DNA from: Apostichopus japonicus
Taxonomy: Eukaryota; Echinodermata; Holothuroidea; Aspidochirotida; Stichopodidae
Reading direction: 5' to 3'
DNA length: 64,000 nt
NCBI RefSeq assembly: GCF_037975245.1
Contig: NC_092569.1
Coordinates: 28,093,168-28,157,167 of the forward strand
The translations under genes were made by a program, and so were the position numbers. Positions within the stretch are counted from its first letter, which is position 1. Each line of letters begins with the position of its first letter. Of this stretch, positions 36,901-48,900 are shown one piece after another. The notes beneath the pieces are model-generated. The model was not told the origin of the DNA. It saw only the letters and a program-made list of their open reading frames with translations, and searched no databases.

Positions 36901-39900
36901 AGTTCTATTGTTGCAAACATACTATACATATTCTGCACTACTCAAACTTTTTCCATCTTTACCAAATAATAAATAACCTTAAAAGTATGTTTCTGACATC
37001 ACCATAATATGTTTCGGATATCACTTTTGTGAATCCAACATATTTTAAAACAGCACTAGTTTCAACTGAACGATTCAAGTGGTTGATTTTAGTATGCTAG
37101 AATACACTAAGATACTACAACAGAATGCTTCTTAACTTTGGTGTCATTTTACCAACATGTATTGATCTTTTGATGACTTGTGACAAGTCTAAAATGATAT
37201 TCTACATATTTGGGTATGAATGTTACTGGGAACATCAAATTACTTGAATTTTTCTAGATCTGACATCATTAACACTACAATTTTCCATCATTTAGTACTG
37301 AAGGAGTAATAAAAACGTTCGGTGAATTTCTTTCTGCCATAGCATGTAACAGGATGGCATCACATTTACAGTACATTAGAAAGTAATGCTGTAATTGTCT
37401 GCTATAGCTTGAATCAAGCTATTTCTCACAACCATAGAAAGCCTATTTATAGGCTAGAAGAACTACATCAAAGGGCACATGATTACCATGCATGGACTGT
37501 CATTGTGATCTGTTCCAGCTTCCAGGGTGGTACCAATTTGATATTTCCCAATATCAGTTTGAGAATTGTAAAAGTTAATTACACACAATTGTAATAGGCC
37601 TAGATGAGTTTTGTAGCATGCAGTACAGTAGATCATTTTTCTATCACATTGGTCTACGGCACAGTAACTCAACGTCACTTTCATACACCGAACACCGTTC
37701 AGTGTCGTCTGCTGCTCTATACGAATGAAATCAGTGTGCATCTATGACACCCTATATGTCAGAGCAATTTAACCCTTTAAATACCATTATAGGAGGTCCC
37801 CAGGGGAAATGATTTACAAATCTTACTAAAATATCCAGTCACTTTTGCAATAGGAACCCAGGTATTGTTGAAAAGGTATTGAAATGAGGTTTCCAAAAAT
37901 GTCTTTTTTTTCAGAATTGAGCTAATTACGTATGCAAATATGCAAATGAGGTCATTCTAGGGAAACCGTATTTTTCTACCATGATTATCATCAATGCTCA
38001 TTCAGTCATGTTAAACAGTTGAACATGCAGAAGATATCACCTTTTCTCTAGGACAGGGAAAGGACACGAAACACATTGGACAGACTCCACTTATCTCAAC
38101 ATACTTAGATACACGAATAGTACAACAGATTTGTTTTCTTCTTGGTCCATATTGAAATATGTTGTTGGCCACCAGTTGAGAACCCCTGATATATTGGATA
38201 TCACACTATATATAGTGACCCATTCACCTCCGTCAGTCATATTATAAATATATTATATATACCTCCTATACTATAGGATGTCATACTAGACTTACCGTCC
38301 ATCCTCCTCCGTCAGTCATATTATACATATACAATATATCGTCTATGCTATAGGATGTCATACTAGACTTACCGTCCATCCTCCTCCGTCGGTCATATTA
38401 TGCATATACAATATATCGTCTATACTATAGGATGTCATACTTGACTTACCGTCCATCCTCCTCCGTCAGTCATGTTACAGAAGACATCAAATGAATCTCC
38501 AGTCCAGTTAGTTGGTTTGATTGTGTAGATGCCATTGGTTGTATTACCAGCATTGAAGACATCCAAGCAGTCTTTTATCTAATAATAAAATAACAGGTTA
38601 CTTAATAGCAAGCAAGCAATCCATGAAGTGACATATCTTATCTTATAATGGATAATATATGACCTTTGACAGCAGTACACAATCATTCAGCTTTTTCTTC
38701 ATACTTTTATTGGAGTATTCAAATAGCTAACAAAAATCCTACAGAACAATATGCTGAACGAGGAAGAAACATTAACGTCACATGGAAAGGAGGTTCCTCA
38801 TCCTATACGCACTCCATGCACAGACATTTTGTTTGGTGGTACTTCATACAATCTAGCTGGAAGCATTGATGTCTTGATACTTTGTGTCGAATTCATTGCA
38901 AATCTCTGACGATTCTAAGCTATTACAAACAAAATGTTCTAATTGGCTCTACTGATAGTGTTGATGTTTCCAAGATTCATGGAATGTACTTTTAATGCCA
39001 ATCACAACATCTAACCTTCTCTCCTACAAAGAGTGACATCGTAACCGAATAGTTTCAAGGGTATCTTTACTATTGGATGACAAAGGGGAAAAAATATACC
39101 AATTTCAATTTTTTTTTCTATTTATTTACAGTATTCCAAGCTTATTTCTTTGCTGTTTCTGTGAGATCTCTCGTCTACACTGGAAGTGATAATTAACAGC
39201 CAACATACAGTATTGTACAGCCAGGCAATATCAGTTTTTGCTCATATCATCATCAAATTTTGAATCTTAAATCTTACTCCTCAAACACAATATTCTCTTA
39301 TTTCAAAATTGTATGTAATTAAGTATATAATTCTCACCACGATAGAAGGATCATCACCAGTAGTGGTTTCCATTGGGGTGGTCTGCTCTGATTCGCTGGC
39401 TATCGTTAAAACAAGAAAACCCCAAAAATATCTGGTTTTGCTGACTCTTTACATCAGGTACAATAATTGAGTGATATACAATCATGCTGAACTATCTAAG
39501 TCTGCTCAAATTCGAAGTACTTCAGACAGATCCTTTTAGAGATCAGTTCTGATAAATACATACGTCTCATGGCTTGTCTACCGTGCCAGCGTATTGACAA
39601 ATTCTACCAACAATTCCAAGTATTATGGTATAATACGGTAAACTAGGGATGGTTAGGGCATAATTGTTCTCTGATAGGATAGCTTTGATTAAGCTCTCGC
39701 TGATTTTTCTATTCTTCAGCTTCAGATTTTCATGGATGGTTTGACCGTTTTCAGAAATAGAGAGACTTTATACTTGCAAAGGTCGGGAGAATCTAACTGC
39801 TCGAAACAAGGAAAAAGTTCCCTTACTTACGGCATGTGTTGAAGTAATTACCGTATAATTCCTCTGAACGGGTGCAATAACCCACGAAAGTGTCTGAATT

Positions 39901-42900
39901 AGATACAAAACTGATGTTTACTCGATCACATGGCAAAATTGGTGGTTTCCGTTAAGGCTTCGTAGATTATAATTGGGATTGAAAAAGTTGTTACAGTTTG
40001 ACTAAAGAGGACAGCAACTACAGTGTCTATAACTGCAACTACATATGTATAACACAGTACGCAACTTAAAGACCAACTTTGGAGACACATTTTTGGGGGG
40101 GATTTTCCATTAATTTGGGAGTTTACATACTACCCATAATCAACATGTGTAAAAAATTATCTTCGAAAACCTTCTATAACCCATCAAAAAACGACCACGA
40201 AAATTGATATTTTGGGTAGTCACGTGACATGAACCTCTGGAATGTCTGAAAACAGAGATTGTTCCAAAGTAGCCTCTGGTCACCGTGTGACGTCATAATG
40301 TGTATACCGCGAAAATCAAACGCTAAACTAGGCACTGTTTATACGCAGATAGCGAAAATTGTACTGTATTTGACTTCCACTTTCGAGCGTTTGAAAAGCT
40401 GTTAGCTTAAAACAAGAACATATGAAAGTAAACAACTAGTTTTAAGACAAGTTTAAGCAGAAAATTTAGTAAAATGGGTTATTTTATTAGCAAAATTTCC
40501 ACTCATAGGGAGGCATCGTTTACATAGCGGACCGTCAATAGGTACGTACGGTACAATATACTGTAGAACATGCAAGCAGCTTGCCGATTCCGTAATACAA
40601 TTTGATCGCAAGATACCGCAAACTGAACAGAAGAATATACCTAAAAGATGCCTCATGCGTGATATGTGACGGGAAAATAGTTTACGTTACTGTCACCGAA
40701 TTACCCCCCAAAACACTAAACATAATCGAACAACTACGAGAAGACAATGGCCCGAATCGACCAGGGTAGCATATACATGACTAAGCTTTAGCTGAACATA
40801 GTACTCACTCGTTTTAATATCCAAAAGTACAAACACAGATAAAGTATCCTGTCAATAAACAAAATTTAGCAGTGAATATCCAAATCCACGCTTCTCGTTC
40901 AATCCTGGGCGAAATACTACCGTGACTGTGTGTAGTTCCATAGAGTTAGGTCTAGTTGAAACAGGCCTTGACCAGTAACATCCTACAATCACAAGACAGT
41001 CACTAACGAAATAAAACGTCCGATCGCTATATATTACCGTTTTATTCCACTCCTTGGACCATGCAGATGCCGGAACAAACATAACGGACAATATAACCCA
41101 TGTATCACGAACTCACGATACTGGAATACGACAAATGACATGGATAAATGCGATGAAATCCTAACATGACTATTTACATACACGGTGGGAGTTGTAACTC
41201 ACTACATGTACTAACAATGCTACCCTATAGGCACGGTCTACATACACGGTCTACATATGCGTGATATAATGTTACATGTAAGAACGGCCAGGGCGTGTTT
41301 ACGAGGAGACTTGAAAGGGTCAATTTCACATTAGCTATGTCCGCCACAGCTGTCGAAAGTATATAAGTTTCTCAGAATGAGACATTTGCAGCATACACAG
41401 AGGCAGGGTCGTGCATGTGGACTCATGGGCATGAGATACTCCGGGTGCTGACAAATCTTTCTTCGTGGATCTCACAAAATTGATCCAAAGTCTACGGCGT
41501 TTTACGTCGGTTCTTCTACTCGGAAAGCTAAAAAAGCTGATGCTTTTGTTGGCTGAGGTATAACTACAACCTCCAACAACACAGAATTCTGGCATTTCGG
41601 GGGGAAAAGGAGTACTATCGTTGATGTTTTTGGCAGCTCAAGTATACAACTTTACACACTAAAAGTGTTGTTGTGAGTGCGTTATACCAACAGTGACGTC
41701 ACATGGTCACCTGATGTCTTAGGAATGTTTCAGGAATGTCTGAAATAGGTTTCCTTAAAAGCTGACCTTTCTTCCCATTTTTCACGTAGTTAACGTCCGA
41801 AATTGGTACAGTTAATTACAGCAATGTAATTGAAGTGAGTTAGGGATTATATACATGCAAAATGGTGGGATTTTATGTTCATTGAAAAGTCTCCATAGTT
41901 GGTCTTTAAGGGAACACAGGGAGTCACCGTACACAAACAAAACAAAGGGGCAATCTACTGTCTTTGCGTGAAGTCAGGGTGGTATGGTGATTACAGTGAA
42001 CCCATGCATATAGCTCTGTATCTATAATATTATAGGTCTAACAATACAGGCTAACCATATAGTTTTCACAGATCTCTACTCTATCAAATTATGGTAAATT
42101 TACCCATTTTAAAGTCATGTCTGTTTCAATCCCAATAACTGAACATGTACACAGACTTAACGTTTCTCTGGCTGGCAGTGAGCATTTTGTGTCAGTTCAC
42201 GACTCAAGCTGCACAGTGTTAATAATTATTGTAACTGATCAAGGGGAAATAGTTTGTCATGTGACATATGTAAAGGAGCACAGTTTGTTAACATAAAACA
42301 GTCATTGTCTGTGCTCACTAGTCATCCAGTGTGCAGGGGTGCGTTGTAAGAGTATGGGTCGTCACAACTATTGAAAATAAGGTTACGAAAGTAGAGTCGG
42401 GCAGGGGAGGGGAGTTCAGTCAGGGCAAGTGGGGCCAGCTTTTAAGTTTTATTGCAATAAACAATCTTTCTCAGGTTTTCCAATGCTATGAATTTGCTCT
42501 CTTTACTGCACATCCTTAATGTGCAATGTCGGAAATATGTCGTTTGTCAAGGTAACAAACACATTTCAGATCCAAAAAGTGTAACACAAATCAATAAAAG
42601 ACAATGTGGCAATGGTCTCAAAGAAAGAGGCTCAGGTGAACTAGTAAGCATGAATCCTTCCTTCTTCCCTTGCATACCTAACATCTACATTTACTGTACC
42701 TTCCCTGACAGTCGAGCCAGTTGTTTCACTGCTAGTAGTTTGCTTTGGGGTGGTCTCCACAGGTTTGCTTGAGTACAGATTGGTAGCTATCAGTAGGTCA
42801 AAATAAATGTGAAAGGAAATAAAATACTGATTAAGAGCATTAAAAGTTGTTATTGGAAGAGTTTGAAAGAGCAGGTATTTATATACCAGTACAGACATTG

Positions 42901-45900
42901 AACAGTTTTAACCAATTATGTAAAGTTATAAATGGAGAAATAATTTTGCATGACACATGTGACCTAGCTTAACGAGGACGTCTTCACGCAATATTATATG
43001 TAGTTCAAATGTGCAGGGGTCAGTTGAAAGACTATATGGGTCTTTATCACTATTGAAAATTAGGTCATAACAGTAGAGTAGGGTTAGGTCAAGTCGGTCA
43101 GTCGGGTCACGTCGGTCAGTGGGGTCATTGTCGGTCAGTCGGGTCACGTCGGTCAGTCGGGGCAGTGAGCAGCTAGCTTAAAGGATGGCTTTAAGTACAG
43201 AATTAATGTTGATATGTTGTAGACTATTTAAACATGTATATATTTCTATCAGTCAAGGTTGTAATTCTATTGCACAGTGGTAATCATCTGAGTCTCATTA
43301 AGTAAAGTGGCTGGACTATGTAGTCTAACATGCAAAGACCATTGTTAAGTCAGCTCATGTTGCGATGCAATACAAAAACGTGATAAAACACATGTACAAT
43401 GTTGTGGCCTCTAATAGTAACTAACAAGGAGTTAGAGTTTGTCATGTGGCAAAAATGGTGCTTAATAAAGACAACCGAGGATGCCATGCTGTTTATAAAC
43501 ACATTTCAGATCCAAGAAGTGTAACAAAAATCAATAAAAGACAATGTGGCAATGTTCTCAAAGAAAGAGGCTCAGGTGAACTAGTAGTAAGCATGAATCC
43601 TTCCTTCTTCCCTTGCATACCTAACATCTACATTTACTGTACCTTCCCTGACAGTCGAGCCAGTTGTTTCACTGCTAGTAGTTTGCTTTGGGGTGGTCTC
43701 CACAGGTTTGCTTGAGTACAGATTGGTAGCTATCAGTAGGTCAAAATAAATGTGAAAGGAAATAAAATACTGATTAAGAGCATTAAAAGTTGTTATTGGA
43801 AGAGTTTGAAAGAGCAGGTATTTATATACCAGTACAGACATTGAACAGTTTTAACCAATTATGTAAAGTTATAAATGGAGAAATAATTTTGCATGACACA
43901 TGTGACCTAGCTTAACGAGGACGTCTTCACGCAATATTATATGTAGTTCAAATGTGCAGGGGTCAGTTGAAAGACTATATGGGTCTTTATCACTATTGAA
44001 AATTAGGTCATAACAGTAGAGTAGGGTTAGGTCAAGTCGGTCAGTCGGGTCACGTCGGTCAGTGGGGTCATTGTCGGTCAGTCGGGTCACGTCGGTCAGT
44101 CGGGGCAGTGAGCAGCTAGCTTAAAGGATGGCTTTAAGTACAGAATTAATGTTGATATGTTGTAGACTATTTAAACATGTATATATTTCTATCAGTCAAG
44201 GTTGTAATTCTATTGCACAGTGGTAATCATCTGAGTCTCATTAAGTAAAGTGGCTGGACTATGTAGTCTAACATGCAAAGACCATTGTTAAGTCAGCTCA
44301 TGTTGCGATGCAATACAAAAACGTGATAAAACACATGTATAATGTTGTGGCCTCTAATAGTAACTAACAAGGAGTTAGAGTTTGTCATGTGGCAAAAATG
44401 GTGCTTAATAAAGACAACCAAGGATGCCATGCTGTTTATAAACACATTTCAGATCCAAGAAGTGTAACAAAAATCAATAAAAGACAATGTGGCAATGTTC
44501 TCAAAGAAAGAGGCTCAGGTGAACTAGTAGTAAGCATGAATCCTTCCTTCTTCCCTTGCATACCTAACATCTACATTTACTGTACCTTCCCTGACAGTCG
44601 AGCCAGTTGTTTCACTGCTAGTAGTTTGCTTTGGGGTGGTCTCCACAGGTTTGCTTGAGTACAGATTGGTAGCTATCAGTAGGTCAAAATACAGACAATA
44701 ATATTGTCTCAAGAAGAGATGATTTTTACCATGAATTAGCAAAGACAATAAAAATTAGGCCTATGTGTTCAGTATGTATACGTATGAAAGGTACAACATA
44801 ATATGATCACAAACGAGCTATATGTGCTTAAAGTGATGCGAAAGAGAAGCTTCTTTATTTAATGTTACCGCAGCCCCTTTACCCTCCATACTCACATATA
44901 CTGCACGCCTAGTTTGCAATGGTAGGTTCATTGGCAATGACGTGACGCTACCATAATCAACTTGTTCCAAAAGTTGCCTTTCCTTATGCTCAAACCATGT
45001 CTGAAATCACAAAATTGACCAACTACAGAATATATACATACAGTGCCACACAAAATGGCTACCATCACACTGCATACTTCTAATAGATCTTGATATTTTA
45101 TCAATTCTTAAGACAGCAATATGCTGTTCATAATTTAGGTTCCTAGCACAATTTGCTGTAGCAAATTATGGCCACCACAAGTTCACTGAATGTTGTACTC
45201 AACTTAAGTGGTGCATTAAAGTATTCTGTTTATTTGAACTATCACCATTCTTATAAAAGAAACTGATTAGGATAAACTTTTATAAGCTGAGACAATTACA
45301 ACACAAGAAAATAGTTAACCTTGGGGAATATCAAAGTATAAGGGCCCTGTGGGGGTTAGTGTTGAGTCATTAGTATTTAACTCATCCAGTGATGGTTGCT
45401 CACTGTTGTATTCTGAATCCAAGATATATCCATAAAATTGCCGTGGAATCTTGAGTTTGTTTTGCCAATAATATAAAACGTAGCCGACAACTTCAGATGG
45501 TTAATTAATTATGAAAATTAGTAGTTAGAGATGAAGAACATAATGTGATTGTATATAAAACAAGATATATTTTAATTTTATTATCTTATTTGTGTCATTA
45601 ATATAACAAAATAAATTGTTTCATAATTGAGTCTAACCCTGCAAATAGAATGAATTCAACAAAACAATATATTTCTATCTTATTAGATGTTTGTGATATT
45701 TTAAATAATGTTATGGGAACTTAATAAAATAAATATCACATTTTGTTGTTGTTGTTGGCTGTTTCTTATATCACTGGTTAAAAATTAGAAGTTCATAATG
45801 GGCACACCATACAGTATATTTGACATTGCTTTTCCATAAAGACGACATAAAATTGATTTAATAACCCTTGAACCGCCTCAAATAAAAAATCCTTTCACAA

Positions 45901-48900
45901 TCTTATCGGTATTAATGTCAATGGCTATACAGTCCCTATCAAAGTCCTGCATGCAACATCAAATGTAAACGCATAAAGCACTATATGTTGTTATAGCTTA
46001 AATGATAGCTAGCTGGCATTGGATGTAACATTGGTACAGATAATGTGAACAAAATATGATACTAATATCATTTAACTTGACCGCAGAAACTGGCTGAAGG
46101 TCTCGAGAAATATGAAAAGATCAGTGTAATGCGCAAGGAGAGGGGGGGGGGGACAGCAACGGGAACGCCCAATCACCATCAGATGTTATGTCGTCTGAGG
46201 ATGGTCTAAGGAGTTAAACCCCTCTCATTAATAGTGTTATAGTTCGCAAATTTTGAAACGCTTTAATTGTAACATGCTTACATACTATATATGTGTATGT
46301 AAATTAAATTAACACATTTGTGTATTATTCTATCTTTCAGTGGGTGGGTGGTGGGACTGGGGGAGGGCTTATTTCCCTTGATTTTATTAGGGGAGGGATA
46401 TAATTTTATGTGTTACGCCACTGAATGAGGTCACCATACCCTCACCTCAGTCGAGGATTATGACATTTTTGTTCGAGAAAGAATAAGACGACGCCTCCGG
46501 GCTGAAGGGACGGCCTTCAATAAAACGTCAAGCTCTTCCTAAATTGGTAAGGGAATCCCCCCCCCCCATCAACTTCCAAATTCTGCGCACGTCACTCTAG
46601 TGGATTTTTCCTAAACTGTAACTGTTAGTGTATAGATTTAGTTTACTGCTTCGTTGTTGAACTAACCTTCTTTTGTAACATGGTCATCTGGTTTCGGTGC
46701 TGCCCCTGGACATGGACCAGGATTGTAACGAGCAGCTGTTGAACAAGAATCACATGAAACATTACAGGAATAGTTACGATAAATTTATCAACAAGTTTTA
46801 TTTTATTTTCAAAGCGGGAAATTGTTCTAATTCTTTTCTAAATGTGTATAATTTATGTTATCGTTTTAAATTAATCAAAATAAAGAAAACTTCAAATAAA
46901 AATGAATTTCTTGTATGCTATGACAACGGAGAACTAAAGCAAATAATGTTAATTGTTAAATGACGTTTTCAGTCCGAGAAATAACCAGGTAGTGGACCAC
47001 CTTATTGCTGCAATAGACAGACCAGTAAGCATACAGGGGGGTAGGAATTAAGCTTCCAAAAAGTGAGGGGAGGAACACCAGAGGGGCACTTTCTCATTCC
47101 ATAACCACCACTCCTTATGCTATAAACCGATACACATGCCGGCCAATGGCCATATCGCTTAAATATATATGATGTGTTAGTATGCTATCAATACTGTTAT
47201 GGTGCACATGACTCTACCAACCTACATCTGTACTTCTCTCTATCCATAATTTAGAACTTTCCAAAAAAAATCCATCTGTGTTCATTAGTTGAATAAAAGT
47301 CTTTAGCAACCTCGGTTAAATCCAAGTCATCGGTCTTAGATTTGTGTACATTTAATTACATCAGACTGTTGTATCTCTTTTGTGACATTGTGCTTCTCAG
47401 ATAACTCTTTAGAAGACGCTGTGTGGAGAACGATCTTTCAGCTGAAGCTGTACTTAAATGAGCCAACAAATATATATGAATTAGTTTTGCAAGTTCTGAA
47501 AGTAAGGGTTGGACATTTGGGTGTTTCTGCTATAGCAGAAATGATTGTGCTCATTGATGTAATTCTTTTCACATCAGGAAATTGCTGAAGAATAGTACCC
47601 TTTAACAACCTAGGCTGTGCATCCAACTGCGGAAAATCAATGTCACTGGTGTTTGTTTTCACAAGCTGATCTGATATCTTTAAAAGCTATGCCATTTGCT
47701 GCATTTAGAATTATAATTTCCTCCATATGGGTTAGTATTGTATATGACCCTGCAGTAATTCCAGTGAATCTCCTTTGTAGTACAGCAAGGCATGCATCAA
47801 TAGCCTCAACACTGTAGACACAGAAGTAGGATTTGCCATCATCAAGTATCCAGTATAGAATAATATCCTATAATATCCTATAATATTGCCTATACCAGGG
47901 GCTGCCAATTATTCTGGGAGGCAACCGTCCAAAGTTTTTTTTTTTAAATCGGGGGAACAAATAACAAATACAAAGTTGTTGTTATTTATATATGTGGGTA
48001 GGAATTGTTCGCAATTCGCTGAGGGTAGGCTTGCACTGTAAACCGGTTTTAGTATCGGCCGAAACCGGTTTTTGCCGACCGAATTTCGGTACTATTTGTT
48101 ATTTTAAGAAAACCAAAAAAAAAAACGAAATGTTGAACTGCAAATACTGGGAAAAAAAAGTTAAAGCTTCCATCCATCATTTGTTGACTTTGGTTTCTCC
48201 TATTTAGTGATCTTTTTGCAATGTGAAAGTAAATTGCAACAAGCGAAAGCTTTTCTGCTATAGACGACATTGGCAGCTACGATTGGGACACGCCATATAC
48301 CAGTGCTTGGGTGTGGATAGCTAGGCCTAACATTAGGAATTTATATGCGTGAATAAGTTATAGGTGACCTTGTACTTGTAGTATTGGACTTACCTTGGTG
48401 ACCAACGTTAGTAGTTGTGAGAAGTACACACTCAAATGACGAGATGCAGTTCAAAATTAATTGTTATATCCAACATGTTTGTCCTCTTCATGTTGTTCTT
48501 ATTATTATTTTACTTCAATTTAACAGTAAAGGATATGGAGAAAATCTTTTCAAACACATTGAGCACAGTTCGTGTTCAAAAAATGATCGTTAAAACTTGA
48601 AAGGTACATGGCGCAATCCACAATACAATACGACATGTACAGCCGCGCAGGCAACTGGCTGGCTCAGAACACAGGCCTAGCAGTGAGAAAACATTTGAGC
48701 AGGGCTCTGTTAGTTGAACAACAAAGATGCAAAAAGTAACATTAGACCAATCACAGTCTATTATTCACAAGATACACCTGGCGTCAGGCAGGCTCGAGCC
48801 AAGGAATACTAAAGGAGTTAAAATGTTGTGTATATGGCTGGAAATTACAGATGTTTCTGTTGGACAATTTTTCTTTGTACGCTAATAGATTTTATTTTCT

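Larger units (their letters stand above)
42541..44690. repeat. ~943-bp tandem array carrying the FREP linker exon
   Basis: Two full units and a third partial unit. The anchor acatttcaga lies at 42,561, 43,501 and 44,444 (spacings 940 and 943; the 3-base difference is a gta duplication). Each unit has the 87-bp exon; the two full introns also carry a small gtcggtcagt-based minisatellite (43,088-43,160 and 44,031-44,103). The near identity of the units implies recent duplication or ongoing homogenisation. Apparent 85-94 aa frames here are the exon read through its introns. Confidence 0.93.

Noticed and set aside
42926-43147. 73-codon minus frame with [12 protein letters not shown] repeats, present twice
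   Set aside because: It is the gtcggtcagt minisatellite inside the 943-bp unit's intron.
46697-46963. 88-codon plus frame [13 protein letters not shown]
   Set aside because: It is antisense to FREP exon 2 and its intron, and is broken by an indel in copy 1.
48389-48440. Consensus donor (accaag then gtaagt, minus strand) as an extra FREP exon
   Set aside because: The open frame ending in phase 1 has no acceptor giving the phase-1 entry needed after exon 1, and the copy-1 cag is not conserved in copy 2.
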